Assembly: GCF_026625145.1 (NCBI RefSeq) | Contig: NZ_CP113088.1 | Span: 744,001 to 808,000 of the forward strand | From: Lacinutrix neustonica | Lineage (GTDB): Bacteria; Bacteroidota; Bacteroidia; Flavobacteriales; Flavobacteriaceae | Direction of reading: 5' to 3' | DNA length: 64,000 bases | Shown here: positions 51,880-61,096 of the stretch, one piece after another | Layout: each line of letters starts with the position of its first letter | How positions within the stretch are numbered: position 1 is the first letter of the stretch | Notes under the pieces: generated by a model | Told to the model about the DNA's origin: nothing | Seen by the model: only the letters and a program-made list of their open reading frames with translations | Database searches by the model: none | Translations under genes and position numbers: made by a program

Positions 51880-52419
51880 TTAACTGTTAATTAGATATAC
51901 GGCATCTTCACCTTCATTCTCCTTCCAGTTCACTTTTACTTTTTCTTCGTTTATGGCATCCACTTGCCGACCACGATAATTGGGTTGTATTGGTAAATGT
52001 CTGCTAAATCTTCTGTCTATAAGGGTTAATAGTTCGATCTCATTTGGCCTTCCAAAAGACTGAATGGCTGTTAACGCTGCACGAATACTTCTTCCTGTAT
52101 ATAAAACATCGTCTATAAACACTACTTTTTTATCTTCAACAATAAAGTTGATCTCTGTGGTATTGGCTTCATGAATTTTGTCACCACGTCGAAAATCGTC
52201 CCGGTAAAAGGTGATATCTAAAAGCCCCAACTGTAAATTCTTGATGTTATAGTCTGATTTAAGTATTTGGGCTAAGCGATTCGCCAAATATTTACCTACG
52301 GGTTGCAATCCTATTAAAACGGTGTTGGAAAAGTCCTTGTGATTTTCAATTAATTGGCAAGCCAAACGGTGAAGAATGATATTGATGGCTGTGGCATTAA
52401 GTAACACTTTTTGACTCAT
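51880..52419 (-). CDS. pyrR: PyrR bifunctional regulator / uracil phosphoribosyltransferase
   Basis: Phosphoribosyltransferase-fold protein. PRPP-binding motif VVFIDDVLYTGRSIRAAL; RLACQLIENHK, TFYRDDFRRGDK and LIDRRFSRHLPIQPNY are typical of PyrR. I set the start at 52419 (MSQKVLLNATAINIIL), not at the 24-codon longer frame opening; this gives 179 residues, the family norm. In Bacillus PyrR controls pyr genes by binding mRNA; here it precedes pyrB, but I see no obvious PyrR-binding hairpin in the spacer. Confidence 0.92.
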   Translation of the reverse strand: MSQKVLLNATAINIILHRLACQLIENHKDFSNTVLIGLQPVGKYLANRLAQILKSDYNIKNLQLGLLDITFYRDDFRRGDKIHEANTTEINFIVEDKKVVFIDDVLYTGRSIRAALTAIQSFGRPNEIELLTLIDRRFSRHLPIQPNYRGRQVDAINEEKVKVNWKENEGEDAVYLINS

Positions 52420-52491
52420 ATACGCGGTAAGGGTATTTGAAAAACAAAGGTAATGCAAAATATTAGAAGTTATCACATTTGATAGAAACAA

Positions 52492-52521
52492 AAAAAGCCT
52501 CTCATTGCTGAGAGGCTTTTT
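52492..52521 (-). terminator. Terminator of rpsA
   Basis: AAAAAGCCTCTCA, loop of four, TGAGAGGCTTTTT. It lies 21 bases after the rpsA stop and before pyrR. Confidence 0.92.
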
Positions 52522-52541
52522 AATATTTAAAATTTCAGGAA

Positions 52542-54380
52542 TTATTTCTTCCCGTCCATTTTATCTTTAAGTGCTTGTAAAGCATCATTAGCATCCCCTA
52601 AAGTTGGTTTTGCTTCGGCAGCTTGAGACGCTTGTTTTGCAACAGCGGCTTTTACATTTGCCATTTCTTCAGCTTTAAAGATGGCAGTATGCGACGCTAC
52701 TACTCTCTTAAATTCTTTATTAAATTCAATAATTTTGAATTCTGCAGAATCGCCTTTCTTCAATAGCTTTCCGTCTTCTTTTTCAAGGTGACGAGAAGGT
52801 ACGAATGCTACGATATCTTCATTAAATTCAATAGTTGCTCCTTTATCTACAACCTCAGCAATTTCAGCTGTATGCGTTGTGTTTAAAGCGAACTCAGTTT
52901 CATACTTATCCCAAGGATTTTCTGTCGTTTGTTTATGACCTAAAGATAATTTACGTCCTTCAACATCTAACTCAAGTACAACAACTTCTAATTTATCACC
53001 AACGGCACAAAACTCAGACGGGTGCTTGATTTTCTTAGTCCAAGATAAATCTGAGATGTAAATTAATCCATCGATACCTTCTTCTAATTCAACAAAAACA
53101 CCAAAGTTTGTAAAGTTACGTACAATGCCTGTGTGCTTAGAACCTACAGGGTATTTTGTAGTAATATCTGTCCAAGGATCTGCAGATAATTGCTTGATAC
53201 CTAATGACATTTTACGATCTTCTCTATCTAATGTTAAGATCTGTGCTTCGATTTCATCTCCAACTTTCACGAAATCATTAGCAGAACGTAAATGTGTAGA
53301 CCAAGACATTTCAGAAACGTGAACTAAACCTTCAACACCTTCTGCAACTTCAATAAATGCACCGTAATCTGCGATTACAACCACTTTACCTTTTACTTTA
53401 TCTCCAACAGCAACGTTTTCACCTAAGGCATCCCAAGGATGTTTAGATAATTGCTTAAGACCCAATTGGATTCTTGATTTGTTTTCATCAAAATCAAGGA
53501 TTACCACATTTAATTTCTGATCTAACTCAACAATCTCGTTTGGATGATTGATTCTTGACCAAGATAAATCTGTAATATGAACTAAACCGTCAACACCACC
53601 AAGATCGATAAATACACCGTAAGAAGTAATGTTTTTAACCACACCTTCTAATACTTGACCTTTTTCTAATTGACCAATAATTTCTTTCTTTTGCTCTTCA
53701 ATATCAGCTTCAATTAAAGCTTTATGAGACACCACTACGTTTTTGAATTCGTGGTTGATTTTAACCACTTTAAATTCCATAGTTTTGTTTACGTATACAT
53801 CGTAATCCCTAATTGGCTTAACATCAATTTGAGAACCTGGTAAGAATGCTTCGATACCGAAAACATCTACAATCATACCACCTTTTGTTCTACATTTAAC
53901 GAAACCATTTACGATTTCACCTGTATCGTGTGCATTATTTACACGATCCCAAGCTTTGATAACACGTGCTTTACGGTGAGATAATACCAATTGACCTGTT
54001 GCATCTTCACGCACATCAATTAATACTTCTACTTTGTCTCCAACTTTTAAATCTGGATTGTAACGAAACTCGTTTAAAGAAATAACACCTTCAGATTTTG
54101 CGTTGATGTCGATAATAACATCACGATCTGACATGTGTACCACTTCTCCTTCTACAACTTCGTCGTCTAAAGTATCTACAAAATTTTCAGATACTAATTT
54201 TTCAAATTCTTTTAATTGAGAATCTTCTACCTCATCAATACCTTCTTGGTAATTGTGCCAGTTAAATTCTTTTAAGAATTTTTCAGGATTTGCTTGCGCT
54301 TCAGATACTACTGGAGCTTCTTTTGTTGCTGTTGTTGCTTCGGTAGCTTCAACTTCTGCTTGTTTTGCTTTTTCAGCCAT
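52542..54380 (-). CDS. rpsA: 30S ribosomal protein S1
   Basis: mRNA-binding ribosomal protein made of S1 domains. Six S1-type repeats can be followed, for example GVVKNITSYGVFIDLGGVDG, GKVVVIADYGAFIEVAEGVEG and GIVRNFTNFGVFVELEEGIDG, each ending in HVSEMSW- or HITDLSW-type segments and a WD or DPW motif. The N-terminus has an Ala/Glu-rich extension. 612 residues, intact frame, typical of Bacteroidota. Important for translation of mRNAs that lack Shine-Dalgarno sequences. Confidence 0.97.
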   Translation of the reverse strand: MAEKAKQAEVEATEATTATKEAPVVSEAQANPEKFLKEFNWHNYQEGIDEVEDSQLKEFEKLVSENFVDTLDDEVVEGEVVHMSDRDVIIDINAKSEGVISLNEFRYNPDLKVGDKVEVLIDVREDATGQLVLSHRKARVIKAWDRVNNAHDTGEIVNGFVKCRTKGGMIVDVFGIEAFLPGSQIDVKPIRDYDVYVNKTMEFKVVKINHEFKNVVVSHKALIEADIEEQKKEIIGQLEKGQVLEGVVKNITSYGVFIDLGGVDGLVHITDLSWSRINHPNEIVELDQKLNVVILDFDENKSRIQLGLKQLSKHPWDALGENVAVGDKVKGKVVVIADYGAFIEVAEGVEGLVHVSEMSWSTHLRSANDFVKVGDEIEAQILTLDREDRKMSLGIKQLSADPWTDITTKYPVGSKHTGIVRNFTNFGVFVELEEGIDGLIYISDLSWTKKIKHPSEFCAVGDKLEVVVLELDVEGRKLSLGHKQTTENPWDKYETEFALNTTHTAEIAEVVDKGATIEFNEDIVAFVPSRHLEKEDGKLLKKGDSAEFKIIEFNKEFKRVVASHTAIFKAEEMANVKAAVAKQASQAAEAKPTLGDANDALQALKDKMDGKK

Positions 54381-54774
54381 TTAAATAATTCTAGCAATGT
54401 TACTTGAGATGTCCATCTATATGGTACCTTTATAACATTACGTTTTGTATTCTGTGTGTTTTAAGGAAGTAATAACGACAACACCACAGAAGTGTTAGAT
54501 TTTGATTTGTTTTAACCCTTTCTATCTTCCTACTATTCGCTAAAAAGGAGTGCAAAAATACTACTTTTTAACTATATTCCCTAATTTGAAATAAAAAACT
54601 TATACTTCGGAAAACAAGCTAATAAGCATATTATTGAAATGTGTTTCATCGGTGCTGAAGTACATTTAAACTAATAAGTTATTAATTGTGTACAAAATCA
54701 AAATTACAAATCTAAAAATTGAGTGGTAATTGACTATCTTTAAACTATAAGTTTAATATTAAAAATAACGTATT
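54381..54774. promoter_or_regulatory. rpsA leader and promoter region
   Basis: Between divergent rpsA and the LysM gene. On the minus strand TATTTTTG at 54560-54553 fits the -7 motif; it would give an rpsA leader of about 165 bases, long enough for autoregulation. On the plus strand TATCTTTA near 54733 may serve the LysM gene. No ORF seen. Confidence 0.4.
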
Positions 54775-55152
54775 ATGGTGAGAGCTAAATATCAAGGAGT
54801 CCTTGATTTAGGAGAAAAATTAAACATTCAAAACGGAGACGTTTCTGAGTCTAATGGTGTGTTAACAGTTAAAGGAACTGCTGCTAACCAATATGAAAAA
54901 AACCTACTTTGGGACGAGATAAAAGCAATTGGAGGCAACAAACCTAGCGATATCGTTGCTGATATTAAAGTTGCTGATACCAGCGTTTTTGCGAGGCATA
55001 CCGTAAAAAGCGGAGAAACCTTAGGCGCCATTGCCAAGCAGTATTATGGAAACGCAGGAAAATACAATGCTATTTTTAAGGCCAATACAGATATTTTAAA
55101 GGATCCCGATGTTATTCACCCAGATCAACAATTAATAATCCCGAATTTGTAG
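54775..55152 (+). CDS. LysM domain protein, YgaU/BON-like
   Basis: 125 residues without a signal peptide. The N-terminal part resembles a BON domain (VSESNGVLTVKGTAANQYEK), the C-terminal a LysM domain (ARHTVKSGETLGAIAKQYYGNAGKYNAIFKAN, then PDQQLIIP). This layout is that of E. coli YgaU/Kbp, a potassium-binding protein. Location is cytoplasmic or by unconventional export. Single gene with terminator. Confidence 0.88.
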   Translation: MVRAKYQGVLDLGEKLNIQNGDVSESNGVLTVKGTAANQYEKNLLWDEIKAIGGNKPSDIVADIKVADTSVFARHTVKSGETLGAIAKQYYGNAGKYNAIFKANTDILKDPDVIHPDQQLIIPNL

Positions 55153-55175
55153 GGATTAATAGCGCATTTCTGTTG

Positions 55176-55212
55176 AAGCGAGTGGACATGATGTTGGCTC
55201 GCTTTTTTTTTT
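55176..55212 (+). terminator. Terminator of the LysM gene
   Basis: AAGCGAG, 15-base loop, CTCGCTT merging with a run of about ten T; 23 bases after the stop. Confidence 0.85.
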
Positions 55213-55348
55213 AAATGAAATCGTTTTAGTGAGTGTAGTGTGGCAATATCATAAATATAAAGTCAATTAAACCAATTAACACACCACGCCTTATTGCCCT
55301 TTCTCCTAATACCTAATCATTTTCTATTCTAAAACTGAGAAAAGAAAC

Positions 55349-56044
55349 TTATTCCAAACCCTCAAAAGTCATTTCAACTAAGTTTAAAATTTTAGTAAAT
55401 TGCGCTTCTAAAGTCAGGTCGGAATTATCGATGGCTACTGCATCATCGGCTTGCACTAACGGCGAATCTTCCCTGTTAGAATCTATATAATCGCGCTCTT
55501 GAACATTGCGCAACACGTCCTCATAATGCACCTCATCGCCTCTTTCAATCAATTCCTCATAGCGTCTTTTAGCGCGCTTTTCGGCAGAGGCCGTCATAAA
55601 TAGTTTAAGTTCTGCATAAGGAAAGACCACCGTCCCAATATCGCGACCATCCATAACCACCCCTTTGTCTTTGCCCATTTGTTGTTGTTGTTTTACCAAC
55701 TGGTAGCGTACCTCCGGAATGGCTGCTACTTTACTCACGTAACTCGATACTTCTAGGGTACGGATTTCTTTTTCTACATTTACTCCGTTTAAATACACTT
55801 CTGCAAAACCCAAAGTTGGATTAAACTTAAACGTTATGTGTATGTCTCCTAATTTTTCAACTAGTCCATTAACATCAAAATGAGTTTCATCTATAAACCC
55901 CTGCTGCATGGTAAACAAAGTCACGGCGCGGTACATGGCACCAGTATCGACATAAACATATCCTAAATGTTTTGCGAGTTGCTTGGCTACTGTACTTTTT
56001 CCTGTTGACGAAAACCCGTCTATGGCTATGGTTATTTTTTGCAT
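55349..56044 (-). CDS. cmk: (d)CMP kinase
   Basis: Phosphorylates CMP and dCMP. N-terminal ITIAIDGFSSTGKSTVAKQL (Walker A), YVDTGAMYRAVTLF, GRDIGTVVFP, RAKRRYEEL and RDYIDSNREDSPL are diagnostic. Start at 56044 (MQKITIAIDG); the upstream extension of 19 codons to 56101 is not conserved in style. 231 residues, intact frame, normal length. In many Bacteroidota cmk lies close to rpsA, as here. Confidence 0.95.
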   Translation of the reverse strand: MQKITIAIDGFSSTGKSTVAKQLAKHLGYVYVDTGAMYRAVTLFTMQQGFIDETHFDVNGLVEKLGDIHITFKFNPTLGFAEVYLNGVNVEKEIRTLEVSSYVSKVAAIPEVRYQLVKQQQQMGKDKGVVMDGRDIGTVVFPYAELKLFMTASAEKRAKRRYEELIERGDEVHYEDVLRNVQERDYIDSNREDSPLVQADDAVAIDNSDLTLEAQFTKILNLVEMTFEGLE

Positions 56045-56311
56045 CCTGTAATTTATGGTACAAAAATAGAATATTATACTTACATAATTAGCAAACAACA
56101 TTCGTTTATGAATATTCTCATCATTCTATTATTTCTATGAAGACTTGAATACTTACTCCGGAAAATGTTAATCTCAATAATTGAAAGGCAAATGGTATTA
56201 AACTGTTAAAAATACATATCACTTGATTTTATTTATGCTTTTGTTGTTTCGACGCTAATTCTCTTCTTGAAAACCTAATCTACAAACTTATAAAAATATT
56301 TTATTTCATTT

Positions 56312-56626
56312 TTATCCGAAAAGTTTCTTAAATAGCGAAGTAATAAAAGGATAAAGAACGATAATAATCGTTAAAAAATAAATAACTATAAAAAAAATAT
56401 TTGTTTTTTTATAGGTGTTAAATAATGCTTTGTCACCATTAATAACAAACCCAATCTCAATAATAGAAAGAATAATTAATATCCAAATATAAAAGAAAAC
56501 CAACAAATATATAGATATGTAAATCATGTCATTAACCATAAAAAAAAAATAGGTTAAGACACAAAATATGTTAATTGATCTTATGACATAAAATAGTATA
56601 GGATAATCTCTCGGTCTTCTTTTCAT
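56312..56626 (-). CDS. Small membrane protein of unknown function
   Basis: 104 residues with three predicted transmembrane segments (about residues 8-30, 32-57 and 70-95) and short charged loops. The family is not recognised. It is the last gene in the accessory minus-strand group with the JAB-like lipoprotein. It could be an immunity-type or accessory protein (inference from position only). Confidence 0.55.
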   Translation of the reverse strand: MKRRPRDYPILFYVIRSINIFCVLTYFFFMVNDMIYISIYLLVFFYIWILIILSIIEIGFVINGDKALFNTYKKTNIFFIVIYFLTIIIVLYPFITSLFKKLFG

Positions 56627-56648
56627 TATAAGCTATTATTAATTATTC

Positions 56649-56852
56649 TTACAAAGGGCTATAGCCATTATCAGAAAGCATGCTATTTACTGTATTCATA
56701 AATTTTGTATTGATAAAATTTTCAATTTTTTGAGATAATTCCGTTCTAAAACTCTCCTTTGTTAAGGGAATATTAGTATTATTTGCATAAGTATTAATCA
56801 ATGATGGACATTCTGAAACTGACCTGCATATCATAAAATGACCACTACCCAT
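56649..56852 (-). CDS. Short ORF, possible C-terminal remnant
   Basis: 67 codons from the ATG at 56852; the frame is open 16 codons further up, to a TAG, but without a start there. The product (ECPSLINTYANNTNIPL, KIENFINTKFMNTVNSML) is not recognised and lacks a signal peptide. It looks like the tail of a longer gene whose front is lost. It lies 22 bases before the small membrane protein gene. Confidence 0.4.
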   Translation of the reverse strand: MGSGHFMICRSVSECPSLINTYANNTNIPLTKESFRTELSQKIENFINTKFMNTVNSMLSDNGYSPL

Positions 56853-57044
56853 ATTTCGTATTATTGTACCATTGGCATAGGTAGTAGTACTACTCTAATT
56901 TTTTGAAATGGCTAAAAACAATTCTCTTGCTTTAGAGATTGGAGCGCCATTTTTAGGCTTAAAACAAAGATAGCAGGAAAGAAGTAAACTAAACCGTTTA
57001 GCTCTTAACTGCTATTTAGTTAGACGTGGGTATATAGGTAGTTG

Positions 57045-57641
57045 TTATTGTGCTAATAAGTAATAAAACCCATTTGGTATCACGGAAGGTGCAGGTTCCG
57101 GATCTCCAGGTGCTAATACTAACATATTGCCTCGCTTAAATACTTGAATAGCTGACTGACCATTTACAGTTGTTTTTCTTAGGCCTAGACTAGAGCTTCT
57201 GCCATTAGGTTCGCTCATAGTCAAATCAATCCAAAAAGTATCTGTGGTGAAATCATAAAAAGGCGAATGCCGTGTATTCACGTAGTTGCCATCAATACTG
57301 TGATGATATTCATTAGGTAATGTATCAGTTAATTTGTTTAATGTATTTACTAATTCTACTCCATTTTCTTTATATTGATATTCTCCTATTAGTAAATCTT
57401 CAAAATGATCCCCTGCATTTACCATAGTCTTCTTTTCAAGGATTAGCTTAAAATAGGTTGTGCCATCTTCAAAAACCCAGATCCCAACAAAAGGAGTTAA
57501 TAAATTGTTTGAGTCTTTATAATAGGAGTGTACAATCGCTGAACCATCATGATCTTCTAAATTGACTATTAGTTGTTGTGATTTGCACTGTATACTAAAT
57601 AGTGCAATGGTTAATAATATAAGTAGTTTTATCGTTTTCAT
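57045..57641 (-). CDS. Exported protein resembling DUF6705 family
   Basis: 198 residues with an N-terminal signal (LLILLTIALFSIQC, a possible lipobox). The segment TPFVGIWVFEDGTTYFKLIL and the later FYDFTTDTFWIDLTMSEPNG recall a family of Flavobacteria exported proteins (DUF6705-like). It starts 7 bases after the JAB-like lipoprotein gene, so the two are cotranscribed. Function unknown; a protective partner role is conceivable but unproven. Confidence 0.65.
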   Translation of the reverse strand: MKTIKLLILLTIALFSIQCKSQQLIVNLEDHDGSAIVHSYYKDSNNLLTPFVGIWVFEDGTTYFKLILEKKTMVNAGDHFEDLLIGEYQYKENGVELVNTLNKLTDTLPNEYHHSIDGNYVNTRHSPFYDFTTDTFWIDLTMSEPNGRSSSLGLRKTTVNGQSAIQVFKRGNMLVLAPGDPEPAPSVIPNGFYYLLAQ

Positions 57642-57647
57642 TTTTTT

Positions 57648-59204
57648 TTAATTATTACAAGGTTCTACATTCAAAGTGTTATTCTCTAATTTTAGCTTTT
57701 CCCAATTGTTAGTTAATTCATTCAATTTGTAAAATGTTATACCATAATCGGCAAAAACTTCCAAAAATTTCGTTTCTAAATCATCTGCATTGTCTTCGAC
57801 TGAATTAAACTTTCTTCCAAAGTTTTTATTTATCTTTTCAATTTTTTTTAAAGTATCCAGTTCTTTTAATATTTTGGGTTTATTCATTTCAAGAGCTATT
57901 TGTGTCTCTAATGCATTCAAATCATTTAAGGTAATTGCATAAACGATACTATTATCAATATGTTCAGGGTCTTTTACCACTGTAATATTATATATGTTAC
58001 CATCATTAAACGCTATATTATTATTTTCCTGTATAAAGGCTAACCTAATATCCCCCCCATGATGGAAGGGATAAAGCAGCTTTAGGATGGTTGTGAGCAT
58101 GTCCTTGGATATAACCTCCAATTGCTAAGCTAACAGACAATTCATTTCCGGATGTTTTTAAAATTGGGTCATAGGCATATGCCTCAGCATTACTATCATA
58201 CTTGTATTCAATTTCGTAACCATATTCTCGTATTCCTTGGGTTTTAGCTTTTAAATTGTTAATAGCATTTATTACCTTAGTATCATTAATCAATCCATTT
58301 AAAATATCACACGGGTCATCTTCATTCTCAACTAAAACAGGAGCAGTCACTATTTCCTCACATTCAACGTCTTTACAAGGGTTTTCTTCAAGTTACGGAT
58401 CTGTATTGGTGCCCGTGGGGTCAGTACCGCCAACACCGCCTCCCGTACCGAAGTACCTTCTGAGTCAGTAGTGCCCGTGTTTGAGTAATCATCATCTTCA
58501 TTGCCAGGTGCTCCGGAGCCTCCACTAGAAACATATTGGCAATTACTTGCCACTAAAACAGTCTGACTGGAACTAGAAGTCTCACCAACTAACTGGCCTT
58601 CGTTATCATCTACTGTACTGGTTTCCCAATGAAAATCACACTGTAGTTCCGGCATCCGGTAATCCTTTGCCAATTCACCATCCGCAAAAACACTAAAATC
58701 AAAATCTATTGGTATATAAGTTGTTGTGCTAGAGTTTAAAAGAGTGCTATCTGAATTCAAATACTCTGCTTTTGAAAAACCGTATTGCACGATATAGGCA
58801 TTATATTCATTGTCTGCATTTAAAGATAACAATAAATTTTCTACTTTATTATTCGTAATAGTATCTCTTATAATACCAAAGGTATAAGAATGATACCCAG
58901 TCGCTACATTTTCAATGTGTTTAACCTGATCTGTATCGATGGTAAAACTATAATCAGTATTGTAAATTTCTTTGTTTTGGATGGTACTGGCATCCGATTT
59001 GGAGTTCAGTTTTAGAATTTTATCTGCAAGGAGCACATTGGCTTCTACATCCTTCTTGTTTAAGGTTTTAATTCTAAATTTCGATGGAGTAATGGTTTTT
59101 AAAGACTCTTGCTCGAGGTAGTCTTTCTCACAGTTTGTAAAACAGCAAATAACAGTGATGAGCAGTAGCCCAAAATTGAGTTTTAATTGAAAGTTTTGGT
59201 TCAT
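57648..59204 (-). CDS. Lipoprotein with C-terminal JAB/MPN-like domain (three frame breaks)
   Basis: Signal with lipobox (LLLITVICCFTNC). Residues to about 220 form an unrecognised N-terminal domain; then comes a Gly/Asp/Thr-rich linker (SSGGSGAPGNEDDDYSN and more), then Cys-containing ENPCKDVECEEIV and a C-terminal domain with GGYIQGHAHNHPKAAL and SWGDIRLAF. HNHP-x(n)-SWGD is close to the JAMM zinc signature HxH-x(7-8)-SxxD. The ORF is split in three: 58448-58450 (CCG for CCGG), 58395-58398 (ACGG for CCGG, giving TAA), and a run of seven C at 58052-58058 where six are needed. Restored length is about 519 residues. Confidence 0.65.
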
Positions 59205-59290
59205 TTAATAAGATTCGTTTTTACTGGTTAGTCATGCCATAGTAACCCCCTTGGCTCAACATTAAAAGGAATAATGAGGAGTAGCAGTTT

Positions 59291-59317
59291 GCCTTGAGCA
59301 AACATGTTTTTCAAGGC
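59291..59317. repeat. Hairpin in the lipoprotein-porQ spacer
   Basis: GCCTTGA (59291-59297) and TCAAGGC (59311-59317), loop of 13 bases. No T run, so not a terminator. Confidence 0.5.
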
Positions 59318-59362
59318 GTGTGCTCGTTTCTTGAGAGGCAAAACTAGTGTAATAAAAATGCC

Positions 59363-59388
59363 TCGATTACGGTTAAAACCGTAATCGA
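59363..59388. repeat. Perfect 26-bp palindrome
   Basis: TCGATTACGGTT, AA, AACCGTAATCGA. It lies between the porQ stop (59491) and the start of the JAB-like lipoprotein gene (59204). No following T run on either strand. Could be an operator or a boundary sequence. Confidence 0.6.
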
Positions 59389-59490
59389 AATCCTGAAAGT
59401 TATAAGCTGTTTATCTTAAGAGCTTATAGAAATTATGCGCAGCAACTATTCGATTAAAAGCTTTTAAATTTGATGAGTGGTGAAAATAAG

Positions 59491-60508
59491 CTACCTCAAA
59501 TCCACCTGCACCCCAAAGAAGTTGGAGTTACCAGCAGCAGTATATTTAGCATGCGTATAACTAAAACGCATTTTATTAAGCTTCACAGAAAAACCAACTG
59601 AGAGCCCTGAAAAATTTCGCTGGTCCACAATACGCAGCTCTTCTGCGCGTCTAAAATTGTACCCTAAACGAATATTAAAGCCGCGTTCGAAAGAGTTCAG
59701 CGCCCAAAATAGTATGTCTTACAACATTAGCTAAAAGCCCCACTTTCTCTTCGGTTTGATTGCCTTCTAAATCGGTGGTGACTCTTGCTGGATTAGGATT
59801 CCCAATGGGCCACTGTTGTAAATTTTCGAAAGTCACATGCCAACGCAAAGGCACATTTTCTAACGTTTGAGACAAGCCTAAATCCACCTCTAATGGTAAC
59901 GATTCCCGTCGCCCTGCATAGGTCGTTATTTGCGTCCCAAGATTTCTAACGACTAAAGTCCCTTGAAAATCTAAACGTTCGTTGCTATATAATACTGCCA
60001 AATCGGTAGCCACTCCAAACGAATTGTATTGCTCTAAAGACGAATTAATGAGTTTTAAATTAGCACCGGCATAGAAATCAGAATATCCTATTTGTAAGGC
60101 ATAGCCAAATGATAGCGCCGCTTCACCTCGAGAAAAATTACTGGTGGCTACTCCATTTTCATCATAGCCCTCAAAATCACCATAATTAATATACGTCACC
60201 CCTGCGTGAATTGTTTGATTGCGTCTATCTATAGTATAGGCATAAGCTGCGGTTCCATAAGAGATACCCGCTAAATAACTGGTATAATTTAAGGCAAACT
60301 GGTTATCCATATCCACGTTAATGGTAGCGGGATTGTACACGCCTTGAGTAACGTCCCAATCGACATTGGTGAGCACTTTACCACCTAAAGCCGCTTGTCG
60401 TGGTGAGGCTACTAAGTTAAGAAATTGGTAGGTCGATTGTCCGCCTAGCTGCGCAATGCAGTAGGTGCTAAAAAACAAACAACATAATGGCACAATTTTT
60501 TTTAGCAT
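59491..60508 (-). CDS. porQ: Type IX secretion system protein PorQ (frame break at 59698-59699)
   Basis: Outer membrane barrel of the PorV/PorQ (UPF0164-like) family; T9SS accessory protein. Signal peptide (PLCCLFFSTYCIAQ), then GGQSTYQFLNLVASPRQAALGGKV, DVTQGVYNPATIN, YTSYLAGISYGTAAYAY are typical. The frame breaks at plus GCGTTCGAAAG; GCGTTCCGGAAAG (a two-base loss at CCGG) gives LGAELFPERGFNIRLGYNF and the end FFGVQVDLR. Restored length is about 339 residues, the family norm. Confidence 0.9.
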
Positions 60509-60587
60509 AAAGCTGCAAAAGTAACTAAATCTATCTTAAAACGTAGATCTGCCTTTTTTATTTTTAGTAAGGTCCATATAAGCGCTT

Positions 60588-61094
60588 CTATTTTAGTTTT
60601 AACACTTGACCTACATGAATAGCGTCTGTATTTAAGTGGTTTAGGCCTTTTAAATCTGAAATAGAAATAGTATAACGCTTGGAAATGCTGTAAAGCGTAT
60701 CATCGTTCGTTACCGTGTGCGTTTTACTATTACTCACCATGGCTTTTTGAGAGTAACCAATTTTTAACTGCTGCCCTATTTCTAAATTATTATCCTTTAT
60801 ATCATTTAAAGACTTTAATTGAGGAATACTAATACCGTAATACTTAGAAATAGAATAAAACGTATCCCCTTTAGCAACGGTATGTAAATTATTTTTTAAG
60901 GTTTTGGGTTGAGATACTTCCCTTGCTTTATCAACAGGTGATTTAGTCGCTGCTTTGTCTGTAAATATAAATTTCCCTGTTTTGGTGTTAAGCTTCGCAG
61001 GTCTATCGTCTATGGTAACGTCTAAGGTATCTGTGCTCTGAGCACTGGCATACATCCCCAAGAAGGACAACAATATAATAAAAAAGAGTTTCAT
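60588..61094 (-). CDS. Exported protein with two LysM domains
   Basis: 168 residues with signal peptide (FIILLSFLGMYASAQ). Two LysM domains: HTVAKGDTFYSISKYYGIS and HTVTNDDTLYSISKRYTIS, each ending in QQLKIGY- or QVLKLK-type segments. LysM domains bind peptidoglycan, so it is periplasmic. It starts 2 bases after the lon stop codon and precedes porQ, forming a transcript lon, LysM gene, porQ. Confidence 0.92.
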   Translation of the reverse strand: MKLFFIILLSFLGMYASAQSTDTLDVTIDDRPAKLNTKTGKFIFTDKAATKSPVDKAREVSQPKTLKNNLHTVAKGDTFYSISKYYGISIPQLKSLNDIKDNNLEIGQQLKIGYSQKAMVSNSKTHTVTNDDTLYSISKRYTISISDLKGLNHLNTDAIHVGQVLKLK

Positions 61095-61096
61095 TA

